DNA of 64,000 bases from a virus, in IMG/VR virus record IMGVR_UViG_3300027759_006101, positions 1 through 64,000 of that record; one strand, written 5' to 3'. Both the position numbers and the translations under genes were made by a program. The notes beneath the pieces are model-generated. The model had not been told where the DNA came from. It made no database searches and was given only the letters and a program-made list of their open reading frames with translations. Every line of letters begins with the position of its first letter. The first letter of the stretch is position 1. Below, piece after piece: positions 36,163 to 43,854 of this stretch.

Positions 36163-36698
36163 TGAAATACTTTGATGAACTTAAAAGATCAATGGAATGG
36201 CTTGCTGAAAAAGAAGATACTTTATTTTTAGGCCAAGCTGTTGAGTATCCAGGCACAGCACTTACAAATACTATTGCAAATGTAGACAAAAGTAAGTTGC
36301 TAGAAATGCCAGTAAACGAAGAAATGCAAATGGGTATGACTTTAGGTATGGCGTTAAATGGTAGTGTTCCTGTATCTTTTTTCCCAAGATGGAATTTTCT
36401 TATATTAGCAGCCAATCAACTAGTAAATCACATCGATAAAATAAATATAATGTCAGATGGTGGATATAAGCCAAAAATCATTATCAGAACAGCTATAGGT
36501 TCACAAAGACCATTGCATCCTCAACACCAACATATTTCCGATTTTACTGCAGGTTTTAAGGCTCTTTGTGATTATGTTGATATAATTAGACTGGAAGAAC
36601 CACATCAAGTTTTTAATGCTTATAAATATGCCTATGAAAGAACAGATAATAGGCCAACATTATTGGTAGAATGGGGAGATTTTTACAGTGAAAAATAA
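36162..36698 (+). CDS. E1-beta/transketolase Pyr-domain subunit, 178 aa
   Basis: The partner of the preceding gene. It holds the pyrimidine-binding (Pyr) domain with the activating glutamate in LEMPVNEEMQMGMTLGMAL (~45-55), the FPRWNFLILAANQLVNH helix and SQRPLHPQHQH. Ordinary E1-beta proteins have a further ~130-residue C-terminal transketolase domain, which is absent here. The pair therefore forms a minimal enzyme of about 380 residues. It overlaps the upstream stop by one base and the downstream GTG start by 11 bases. In sugar clusters such pairs are linked to PLP enzymes. The likely chemistry is decarboxylation or C-C ligation. Confidence 0.8.
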   Translation: MKYFDELKRSMEWLAEKEDTLFLGQAVEYPGTALTNTIANVDKSKLLEMPVNEEMQMGMTLGMALNGSVPVSFFPRWNFLILAANQLVNHIDKINIMSDGGYKPKIIIRTAIGSQRPLHPQHQHISDFTAGFKALCDYVDIIRLEEPHQVFNAYKYAYERTDNRPTLLVEWGDFYSEK

Positions 36699-37863
36699 CT
36701 TATCTCATCCTCTTATGAATGACAATATTGATAGAGAAGATATTAATTCTGTAATTGATTTCTTGTCAGGTGAAAATATCCCCAAGCTTACAAATGGACC
36801 TAAAGTTGTTGAATTTGAAAACGCTTGGGGCAACTGGCTTGGAACTAAATATAATCTTTTTGTAAATTCAGGAGCTTCAGCAAATGAGTTAACTATGCTG
36901 GCAATTGCTCATATGATAGGTGAGGGAGAAATTATTGTCCCACCTCTTACTTGGATTTCTGACATTTCTTCAGTCTTATTCGCAGGGCATAAATTAGTTT
37001 TTGTGGATGTAAATTTCACAAATCTTTCTTTTGATATAGACAAGCTTAAAGCAGCAATTACACCAAACACTAAAGCAATTTTCTTAACTCATGTTCTTGG
37101 AATTAACGCTATCACAAAAGAACTCTTAGAAATTTGTGAAAAAAATAATATTCTGCTAATCGAAGATGTATGCGAATCTCACGGTACAACTTATCAAGGA
37201 TGCAAAGTTGGTAATTTTGGATTCGCAAGTAATTTTAGTTTTTATTTTGCACATCATATGTCAACAATTGAAGGTGGCATGATATCCACTAACAATTTTG
37301 AATTTTATCAAGTTTGTCGTGCATTAAGATCTCATGGTATGGTTAGAGAAATGACAAGTTCAGCTATGAAAAACTCTGTCATTGAAGCTAATCCAGACTT
37401 AAATCCTGATTTTATTTTCTTGCGTCCAGCTCATAATTTTAGAAGCACTGAAATCAATGCTGTCATTGGCTTATCACAGTTACCAAAGCTTGATGATAAA
37501 AATCAAGAAAGAATAGATAATTTTGATTTATTTATATCAAATTTAAATTCTGAAAAGTATCATATCGCAATTAACACTGAAGGCAATTGTAACTATGCTT
37601 TTATAGTGATTCTGAAAGAGCCAAATTTTGATAAACGAAATGCTCTGGAAAATAAACTTGCTGAAAATGGAATTGAGTTTAGAAGAGGACTGTCTGGTGG
37701 TGGCAATCAAATGAGACAGCCTTTTTTCAAATCTATTTATCAAGACTTTTCTGATTATCCAGTTATTGAGCATGTGCATAATTTTTCTTGGTATATTGGA
37801 AACTACCCAGGTCTGGAAAAAGAAAAGATTAATTTTTTACTTGAGATTTTAAATAGTGACTAA
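36688..37863 (+). CDS. DegT-family PLP enzyme with Lys-to-His (ColD/RfbH-type 3-dehydratase), 391 aa
   Basis: Full-length DegT/DnrJ/EryC1/StrS protein. NSGASANELTMLA binds the PLP phosphate and EDVCESHGTTYQG carries the PLP-stacking region. The usual catalytic SF-x3-K-x4-GEGG reads SFYFAHHMSTIEGGM, so His189 stands where Lys would form the internal aldimine. The same replacement defines ColD (GDP-4-keto-6-deoxymannose 3-dehydratase) and the RfbH/E1 group, which deoxygenate C3. The start is GTG with GGGGAG upstream. It follows the split TPP enzyme, so deoxygenation coupled to branching is plausible. Confidence 0.8.
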   Translation: MKNNLSHPLMNDNIDREDINSVIDFLSGENIPKLTNGPKVVEFENAWGNWLGTKYNLFVNSGASANELTMLAIAHMIGEGEIIVPPLTWISDISSVLFAGHKLVFVDVNFTNLSFDIDKLKAAITPNTKAIFLTHVLGINAITKELLEICEKNNILLIEDVCESHGTTYQGCKVGNFGFASNFSFYFAHHMSTIEGGMISTNNFEFYQVCRALRSHGMVREMTSSAMKNSVIEANPDLNPDFIFLRPAHNFRSTEINAVIGLSQLPKLDDKNQERIDNFDLFISNLNSEKYHIAINTEGNCNYAFIVILKEPNFDKRNALENKLAENGIEFRRGLSGGGNQMRQPFFKSIYQDFSDYPVIEHVHNFSWYIGNYPGLEKEKINFLLEILNSD

Positions 37864-37865
37864 AA

Positions 37866-38636
37866 ATGAAAAAAAATTACAGTAATATTAAGATATTAGT
37901 CATAGGCGATTCTTGCACAGATGTTTTTGTGTATGGTAATGCCTTTAGATTAGCACCCGAAGGCCCAGTACCCGTATTCAATCCGGAATCTGAAAAACAG
38001 AATGGGGGAATGGCTTTAAATGTCAAGCATAATATCGAAGCAATTGGGGCAAATGCAACACTCTTGACTCAAAATGAAGACATATTCAAAACAAGATATG
38101 TTGACTCAAGAACAAATAGTCTTTTACTACGTGTAGATACTAATGACACAGCCACTAGAATAAGTAGAGATGTTATTCAAAGCATCACTAATAACACATA
38201 TTTAGATGTTGTATATGATGCAATCATTATTAGTGATTATTGCAAAGGTTTTTTGACAGAAGAAGATATTGATGAAATTTCACTTAATAATTTTAACATT
38301 TTTTTAGATACAAAAAAAATACTAGGTGATTGGTGCAAATACGTTACTTTTATAAAAATTAACTTTTCAGAGTTTGAGCGAACCAAACATACAATTGATA
38401 AATTAGATATTTCTGAAAAACTTATAATAACTAAGTCTGACGATGGTTGTGATTATCAAGGTGAAAATTTTCCAGTAGAAAAAGTGAATATCAAAGATGT
38501 TTCCGGAGCTGGTGATACATTTATTTCTGGGCTTGTATGTGAATATGTCAATTCTTATTCTGTAAAAAATGCGATATTGTTTGCTCAAGAATGTGCCACT
38601 AAAGTTGTTCAAAAAAAGGGAGTTTGTACTATATGA
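37866..38636 (+). CDS. PfkB-family heptose-kinase-like protein (HldE N-domain type), 256 aa
   Basis: It matches the ribokinase/PfkB fold with the HldE/RfaE-type N-terminus. VIGDSCTDVFVYGNAFRLAPEGPVPV resembles the GDxxxDxxxxG, R-x-x-PE-x-PVPV signature. The anion hole and catalytic base are DVSGAGDTFISG (~211-222). At 256 residues it is shorter than the HldE kinase domain (~318), mostly in the lid region, and the C-terminal nucleotidyltransferase domain of HldE is absent. It probably phosphorylates a sugar or heptose phosphate. It starts 2 bases after the DegT gene and overlaps the Mpo1-like gene by 4. Confidence 0.75.
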   Translation: MKKNYSNIKILVIGDSCTDVFVYGNAFRLAPEGPVPVFNPESEKQNGGMALNVKHNIEAIGANATLLTQNEDIFKTRYVDSRTNSLLLRVDTNDTATRISRDVIQSITNNTYLDVVYDAIIISDYCKGFLTEEDIDEISLNNFNIFLDTKKILGDWCKYVTFIKINFSEFERTKHTIDKLDISEKLIITKSDDGCDYQGENFPVEKVNIKDVSGAGDTFISGLVCEYVNSYSVKNAILFAQECATKVVQKKGVCTI

Positions 38637-38923
38637 TTATGAAAGAATATTACGCTATGTATTTGACACTTCACCAAAATAAAGTTTGTAGAAGACTTCA
38701 CGTACTTGGCCAAATCATGACTTTATTGTGGATTGCCGGATGTTTGAATTATGGCTATTTTTGGTTTTTGTTATTGACGCCATTTATTGTTTATCCTTTT
38801 GCTTGGAGCGGACACTATTTTTTTGAAAAGAATCAACCAGCAGCATTTAAAGATCCAGTCAAGGCTAAAATTAGTGATTGGATGATGCTTTTTGATATCT
38901 TAAGAGGAAAAATAGATTTTTAA
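38633..38923 (+). CDS. Mpo1/DUF962-like small membrane protein, 96 aa
   Basis: The pattern Y-x3-H-x-N-x4-R-x2-H-x2-G, then YPFAWSGHYFFEKNQPAAFKDP, then DWMM, is that of DUF962 (yeast Mpo1/YGL010w). In yeast this family is an Fe(II) dioxygenase acting on 2-hydroxy fatty acids, with conserved His ligands. Two hydrophobic segments lie around residues 30-65. The ATG at 38633 overlaps the kinase stop as ATGA; an ATG at 38639 is also possible. It is followed by a PhyH dioxygenase, overlapping by one base. A lipid-tailoring role is possible. It is unusual in a phage. Confidence 0.75.
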   Translation: MIMKEYYAMYLTLHQNKVCRRLHVLGQIMTLLWIAGCLNYGYFWFLLLTPFIVYPFAWSGHYFFEKNQPAAFKDPVKAKISDWMMLFDILRGKIDF

Positions 38924-39795
38924 TGTCTAACTTAGATTCTTTGATTAGAAACAATTTAGATTTGCCAATATCTGAAGATGTCTCCATTTATAAGGATGTT
39001 GAAAACAGAAAAAAGTTCACAAACGAAATATGTAAAGTTGTAAACACAGAAATTGATAAAACTTTGCATCCCTATGATAAAGATATACTTGAAGATATCA
39101 GAACTAATGGATACGCTATAGTTGAAAATTTTATATCTCCAGACGAAATAGAAGAACTCAAGAAGTACATAAGTAATTTTAAGGGTTACCAATTTCATAT
39201 TCCAAATAGATCCTTTAACAAAATACCTGAAAAATATTCATCTGATTTAAATTGGAATGTTTGCTCTTATAAAACAAATCACTTATTACATAATCCTTTT
39301 TTGCTCAAGCTAATGACAAAACCTGATATAATCTCTTTAGTTCAAGAGTATTTAGGCTGTCTTCCAATGATATCGGGCTTAAATATCTGGTGGAATAAAT
39401 ATACAGGACAAGAGTTTCACACTCAAAAGCTACACAGAGACTATGATGATTTCAAGTTCATAACTATGTTTATTTATCTCACTGATGTAAACACTAAGAA
39501 CGGTCCTCACGTTTACTATCCGAAGACCCATAATGGCGAAGAACCATCTACAGAACCAATCGAAATTACAGCAAAAGCAGGCACAGCAATTTTTGGTGAC
39601 ACATATGCTTTACACTATGGAAAACCCCTAGAAGAAGGCGAAAGGCTTATGTTTTGGACAAGATTCTCTTTGCATAAAAATAATAATTTTTACAGAGATG
39701 GGTCTGAAGAATATATTCAAGAGCCAAGTGTTTTTTTTGATGTTATTGATGACAGTGATATCAATAGACATGTTTTGAGAGCATTTACTAAATAA
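38923..39795 (+). CDS. PhyH-family Fe(II)/2-oxoglutarate dioxygenase, 290 aa
   Basis: After a variable N-terminal ~60 residues the double-stranded beta-helix core is clear. GYAIVENFISPDEIEELKKYI is the PhyH entry helix. HTQKLHRDYDDFKF (~168-178) supplies the HxD metal pair. FGDTYALHYGKPLEEGERLMFWTRFS supplies the distal His and the Arg that binds 2-oxoglutarate. The length is typical (~260-300). Such enzymes hydroxylate lipids, sugars or small metabolites. It lies between the Mpo1-like gene and a methyltransferase at the end of the operon, so it is probably a late tailoring step. Confidence 0.8.
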   Translation: MSNLDSLIRNNLDLPISEDVSIYKDVENRKKFTNEICKVVNTEIDKTLHPYDKDILEDIRTNGYAIVENFISPDEIEELKKYISNFKGYQFHIPNRSFNKIPEKYSSDLNWNVCSYKTNHLLHNPFLLKLMTKPDIISLVQEYLGCLPMISGLNIWWNKYTGQEFHTQKLHRDYDDFKFITMFIYLTDVNTKNGPHVYYPKTHNGEEPSTEPIEITAKAGTAIFGDTYALHYGKPLEEGERLMFWTRFSLHKNNNFYRDGSEEYIQEPSVFFDVIDDSDINRHVLRAFTK

Positions 39796-39804
39796 GGAGA
39801 AAAT

Positions 39805-40395
39805 ATGGAAGAAATAGATTATCTTAAAGTTAATCCGGAATACGGAGACACAATGATGGATCTTGTTTTTGCTCAAAGAGTTAAAGAAATTATTGATGAG
39901 TATAAAATTACAACTTGGTTTGAAACTGGAGTTGATGTAGGAACAACAGCATTAACAGTTACAAAAATGGTCGAAAAGTGGATTGGTGTTGAAATTCGTG
40001 AAACTTCTTGTGAAAGAGTAGCTAAAAGATTTTCTGACAATAATGTAACTAATGTTGAAATAATTCAAGGAAACTCTCCTATCGTATTATTGAATAAAAT
40101 GCATACATTAGATGTTGACCATACTATATTTTTTCTGGATGCTCATTGGGGAGCCTACTGGCCACTATTAGATGAAATTGACACAATTTCAAGGGGTAAA
40201 GGAATACTCATAATGCACGATGTGCAAGTACCAGGTCACCCAGAACTAGGCTATGACCAATATGGTGGAAAAATATTAAATTACGATTATGTCAAGGATG
40301 CTCTCGCAAGATGGAGTCCTACGCACAGAATTGAATATAATTCTGAGACTAAGTATATTCATCCCAGGGGAATAATGTACGCATTTCCAAAATAA
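39805..40395 (+). CDS. Class I SAM methyltransferase-like protein, 196 aa
   Basis: The motif-I region reads TWFETGVDVGTTALTVTK (~32-49), followed by IGVEIRETSCERVAKRF, where the acidic residue at the end of strand 2 would bind the SAM ribose. IFFLDAHWGAYWPLLDEID and GILIMHDV follow as motifs IV-V, with HD near the metal site of sugar or catechol-type methyltransferases. AAGGAGAAAA precedes the start. It is the last gene of the rightward sugar island and is followed by a strong terminator shared with the capsid block. Methylation of a sugar is likely. Confidence 0.7.
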   Translation: MEEIDYLKVNPEYGDTMMDLVFAQRVKEIIDEYKITTWFETGVDVGTTALTVTKMVEKWIGVEIRETSCERVAKRFSDNNVTNVEIIQGNSPIVLLNKMHTLDVDHTIFFLDAHWGAYWPLLDEIDTISRGKGILIMHDVQVPGHPELGYDQYGGKILNYDYVKDALARWSPTHRIEYNSETKYIHPRGIMYAFPK

Positions 40396-40397
40396 AA

Positions 40398-40430
40398 AAA
40401 GAGGAGTAAAAAATACTCCTCTTTTTTTTT
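40398..40430. terminator. Bidirectional rho-independent terminator
   Basis: AGAGGAGTA (40400-40408) and TACTCCTCT (40414-40422) form a 9-bp stem flanked by A-runs on the left and T-runs on the right. It lies between the convergent methyltransferase and major capsid genes and would work in both directions. Confidence 0.9.
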
Positions 40431-40445
40431 GTGACTAGTTTAGAA

Positions 40446-41300
40446 TTAGCTTACGGTAATTCTTGAAACTGCATAGTCATTGATGAGCGCAAAACCGAGC
40501 TCTTCGTAAACAACCCATCCAAGTCTAAGTCTCTTTGGATCGTCTGCTGGGAGAACAGTAATGTCTTGGCGAACTGGCATTGCACCAACGAATTGGGCAG
40601 GAGCAAGAACGTAAACACTGTTCTTTGGAACCATTGTGGAGACATGGATGTCTGCGGAATAAATATGTCCGTAGAGACCAGTCATAAGGATATCTCTTTG
40701 AGTTGCCTCATCGAAGAATTCCTTACCCCAGTTTCTGATATCCTTGTATCTTTGCGGGTGAAGAACAACCTTAGCGCCGATTAACTCGTGCTCTTCGATG
40801 AGGGTCAACGCAAGGTTGACGTTCTCTGGTTGAAGAGTACCAGAAACGGAGATTGATTGGTCAGTTGGAACACCAGCATTGATGACCTTGAAGACTTCAG
40901 TATCTTCTTGTCTTTGGAGGGAGTCCTTAGCACGGACTTGAGCTCTATCGACGATGTAGAATCTTCTTTGGCGAATCTCATTGAGTCTGATCTGTGGATG
41001 AGCAGCCAACTCAATGGTTGGAACAAGAAGCTCTTCTGCTTCAACTTCTGCAGCAGGAACAGCACCACGCTTAGGAATAACGTATGACTTTACAGCCACG
41101 TCTCTCTCATAGCGAGCTAAAGCACCTTGTGGGAGCTCATCGACCATAAGAAGCTTACGGCCAATTGCTTGGTACATAAGGGAGGTCTTGATTGGCTCAA
41201 CCATTGCTTGTGCAAGTGCTGTGCGTCCCTCTGGAGTCTCAAGAGCCATTGCAATAATGGACTCTCTTTGCTCATTTGTGTTTCTCTTAATCATTGACAT
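40446..41300 (-). CDS. Major capsid protein (HK97-fold-like), 284 aa
   Basis: The best capsid candidate, by position at the end of the protease-scaffold-decoration series and by composition. The N-terminal ~60 residues are helical (EQRESIIAMALETPEGRTALAQAMVEPIKTSLMYQAIGRKLL). A beta-rich core follows, with YVIPKRGAVPAAEVEAEELLVPTIELAAHPQIRLNEIR. Internal sections such as VVLHPQRYKDIRNWG and MPVRQDITVLPADDPKRLRLGWVVYEELGF fit the A-domain and E-loop of HK97-like capsids. G-C content and codon choice are higher than in neighbours, typical of a highly expressed gene. AAAGGAG is a strong ribosome-binding site. No cleavage site is evident. Confidence 0.75.
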   Translation of the reverse strand: MSMIKRNTNEQRESIIAMALETPEGRTALAQAMVEPIKTSLMYQAIGRKLLMVDELPQGALARYERDVAVKSYVIPKRGAVPAAEVEAEELLVPTIELAAHPQIRLNEIRQRRFYIVDRAQVRAKDSLQRQEDTEVFKVINAGVPTDQSISVSGTLQPENVNLALTLIEEHELIGAKVVLHPQRYKDIRNWGKEFFDEATQRDILMTGLYGHIYSADIHVSTMVPKNSVYVLAPAQFVGAMPVRQDITVLPADDPKRLRLGWVVYEELGFALINDYAVSRITVS

Positions 41301-41332
41301 TTGATTTTTTCTCCTTTAATTTACGCTACTGA

Positions 41333-41986
41333 TTATCTTGCACCAAGTTGGGTGAAGTAAATAAGACCAGCGGCTGAATCGTATGAATCGACTCTACCAA
41401 CGATGATTCCATCGGTTCCAACTGCACCTGGGTCTAATTGAACAAGTTTACCTGCACTACCAGAAGCTGCTGCAACGGTAAGAAGGTCACCAATAGCAGG
41501 GACCCAAGTACCACCGTCAGCGGAAACAGTTGAGGATGCAGTGCCTGACCATCTGTCAGTAACGAATTGACCGCCAGGAGTATTGAAAACTCCAACGCCT
41601 CTTCTTGGGCCTTCATATCCTGAAGAACCTGCAGTTGGGTTTGTAACACCATTGACGTTCTCAGCTAAGAAGTCGCCAATAGCTCTCTTTGATACAACAT
41701 AGAAACCATTGTTGTTAGCAACAAAGTTACCTGATGTATCAGTGTAAGAAGAACCAACTGGATCTGCTAAGATCATTGTGTTACCAGTTCTTGCTGTATC
41801 ATCAGCGGAAAATCCAACGAATCTACCTAATTGCTCAGCAACTGTGTCGAATGCACCTGCAGCTCTATAAGCAGCAGCAACATTACCATCAGTTCCGATC
41901 ATAAGAGCATCGCCTGCAAGGAATGAAGCGCTTGATGCTGTTGGGTAGTTAGCAACAATTGCAGTATTTAATGCACGAATAGCCAT
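41333..41986 (-). CDS. Head decoration / capsid-stabilising protein, 217 aa
   Basis: This Ala/Gly/Thr/Ser-rich beta protein has few charged residues (MAIRALNTAIVANYPTASS, then FLAGDALMIG). The closing GTDGIIVGRVDSYDSAAGLIYFTQLG resembles the DUF2190 or capsid-decoration type beta-tulip. Position directly upstream of the major capsid gene, a TAGGAGAAA Shine-Dalgarno and elevated G-C content all fit a highly expressed head-surface protein. It would sit on the capsid as a cement protein. A minor capsid or head-fibre role is an alternative. Confidence 0.65.
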   Translation of the reverse strand: MAIRALNTAIVANYPTASSASFLAGDALMIGTDGNVAAAYRAAGAFDTVAEQLGRFVGFSADDTARTGNTMILADPVGSSYTDTSGNFVANNNGFYVVSKRAIGDFLAENVNGVTNPTAGSSGYEGPRRGVGVFNTPGGQFVTDRWSGTASSTVSADGGTWVPAIGDLLTVAAASGSAGKLVQLDPGAVGTDGIIVGRVDSYDSAAGLIYFTQLGAR

Positions 41987-42019
41987 TTTCTATTTCTCCT
42001 AAATTTTTAAGTGAGGAAA

Positions 42020-43708
42020 CTAATCCTCGAGTTTTGGCATTGTCCAAGTGCCCTTGAGAGCACCTTGGATGTCAAGAGCTGCACTGTTAGAAGCAAAGCT
42101 TCCGTGGAATGCAGGGGATGTAGATACGCCTAAAGTTGAAGCAGTTTTTGTCATTTTTTCTGCAGCAGCAGCAGCGACTCTTTCAGTTGATGTTTGTGCA
42201 GACTTGAGTAAAAGTTTAGTTTGTCTAATCATTGAATCTGCTTTCAAGCCATCATTAAGCATTTGCTCTGCATATGAATCTACTTCGTCAGAAGTGATAA
42301 TTCCTGCAAGTGCAAGTTTAGATGCACAACCATAAGATGTTTTGATTCTAGCTAAGTCGAGTGAACTAGCGGCTAATTCTTTTCCAACATCTTGTGTCAT
42401 TTTATTGACTTCAATCGCTGTGTTTTTACCTTGTTGCATAGTCATTGATGCATCACCGATTTGTTTTGTATCAATTGTTGCAGATGCTTTTTCCATATCA
42501 TGGTCTTTGCCAGATTCTTTGTTGGTTGGACAGTCGTTATTTGCACATCTGGTAGAATCTCTTTCCATTTCTTCATCAGACATAGACATTCTTGTACCGC
42601 AAGAAGTGCACTCAACTGTGTTTTTCTTGTCTTTCTCAGCAATTCTGTTGTTACCAGCATTTGCACGAGTGGTCTTGTGTGGCATATTTGGCATTTGAGT
42701 TGGAACTTCAAAAAGATTTGCATCTTCAAGTCCCTCTGATGGATTCTCGAGAGATTCCCAATTAACAACGTACTCTAATGAGCCATCGCCTGAACCTTCA
42801 AACTTCATAGGCTTTGTTACATCTGGAAATTGAAGTGAATCTGGGTTGTTTGTAGGAACTCTTTGCTCAGCCCAGCTTGGGTTTTGCTCTTTGAGTGAGT
42901 TGCCTTCGCCACCCTCAAAACTCATTGAAGGGTAATCGATTTCACCTTCCATATTAACCATATCTTCGTTGTATTTGAATGTGCTGTGCGCTGGATATGC
43001 CTCTTCTTCAGCAGCGAGCTTCATAAGAATTTCTTCTCTTTCTGCTCTTCTTAAAAGGGCTTCTCTTTGTGCCTTGCGCTCAGCTAATGCTTGTTTAGTC
43101 ATATTTCTAACCTCATTGCTGTTTTTTGTAAATTTTTCAGTATTTTCATCTTCAATTTCATCTTCATCATCAGAATCCATATCTTCCATGTCATCCATGT
43201 CTTCCATTTCATCTTCTGAAGAATCTAAATCTCCGCCAAGAAGATTATCTAGCGCCTCTTGCACAGCTTTTTGTGCTTGATCAACCATATCAGCGGGAAC
43301 TTCAATTTCAAAAGTTGCTACATCGTCACTTTCATCTGCTTCGTCACTGTCTTCCATGTCATCATCTGACATCTCATCATCATCTTCATCAAGTTCTTCT
43401 TCATCACTTTCAAAGTGATGAAATTCCATTTCTTCATCGTCGGATTCATCGTTTGCGAAGTCAACAGTCTCTTTGCCATCCTCTAAATCTAAACCAGCAA
43501 GCTTTATTCCGGCTTGTTTAGCAATATTAGGAAGATACTTTGCTCTGATTGCACTTGCCACAACTACAGCTTCATCATCATTCAATGATGCAGTTCTAGC
43601 CATATCATTTGTACATTGAACAAAATCTTCTTTGTCTGTTGCTTGAATTTCTGCCAATTTTAAAGCTGCAAATTTAGCATTTTCGGCATTTTTCGAATTT
43701 TTATTCAT
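42020..43708 (-). CDS. Acidic scaffold-like protein with zinc ribbon, 562 aa
   Basis: Helical N-terminal ~85 residues (NAKFAALKLAEIQ, ARTASLND) are followed by two strongly acidic low-complexity tracts (~90-130 and ~170-195, nearly all D/E/S/M). A basic helix and a central disordered part come next. A zinc-ribbon-like ECTSCG...CANNDCPT lies at ~365-392, and a helical C-terminus (~410-562) is rich in Ala and Lys. Acidic helical proteins between protease and capsid genes are usually scaffolds. Several K-T-A-S type motifs occur. Its codon bias leaves long open antisense frames, which are not genes. AAGGGAAGC precedes the start. Confidence 0.6.
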   Translation of the reverse strand: MNKNSKNAENAKFAALKLAEIQATDKEDFVQCTNDMARTASLNDDEAVVVASAIRAKYLPNIAKQAGIKLAGLDLEDGKETVDFANDESDDEEMEFHHFESDEEELDEDDDEMSDDDMEDSDEADESDDVATFEIEVPADMVDQAQKAVQEALDNLLGGDLDSSEDEMEDMDDMEDMDSDDEDEIEDENTEKFTKNSNEVRNMTKQALAERKAQREALLRRAEREEILMKLAAEEEAYPAHSTFKYNEDMVNMEGEIDYPSMSFEGGEGNSLKEQNPSWAEQRVPTNNPDSLQFPDVTKPMKFEGSGDGSLEYVVNWESLENPSEGLEDANLFEVPTQMPNMPHKTTRANAGNNRIAEKDKKNTVECTSCGTRMSMSDEEMERDSTRCANNDCPTNKESGKDHDMEKASATIDTKQIGDASMTMQQGKNTAIEVNKMTQDVGKELAASSLDLARIKTSYGCASKLALAGIITSDEVDSYAEQMLNDGLKADSMIRQTKLLLKSAQTSTERVAAAAAEKMTKTASTLGVSTSPAFHGSFASNSAALDIQGALKGTWTMPKLED

Positions 43709-43829
43709 TTTATTGCTGCTTCCCTTAATAAAATCAAATCTTTTATCAAAGTGTGTTATAAAAGTATTCCTTTATAAACTGATTATTTTTTCTTGATAAA
43801 TAGGTTTTACACCTTTTTTATCTATTTAC

Positions 43830-43847
43830 GGGGAGATAAATCTCCCC
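43830..43847 (-). terminator. Hairpin after the protease gene, in a 146-base gap
   Basis: GGGGAGA (43830-43836) pairs with TCTCCCC (43841-43847) around a 4-base loop, 8 bases past the protease gene stop. A run of A/T follows on the minus strand. The rest of the gap to 43708 is AT-rich with no reading frame and may hold a promoter for the scaffold gene. Confidence 0.65.
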
Positions 43848-43854
43848 ATAAATC

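Noticed and set aside
36688-37863. Sugar aminotransferase
   Set aside because: The PLP-binding lysine is replaced by histidine, which fits dehydratases and not transaminases.
40451-41087. Alternative frames over the major capsid gene
   Set aside because: The capsid frame has a strong Shine-Dalgarno, expected composition and length; the others have neither.
42048-43521. Several open frames antisense to the acidic scaffold gene
   Set aside because: They arise from Asp/Glu/Ser-rich codons read on the other strand; they overlap each other, have low-complexity Ser/His/Leu products and lack ribosome-binding sites.
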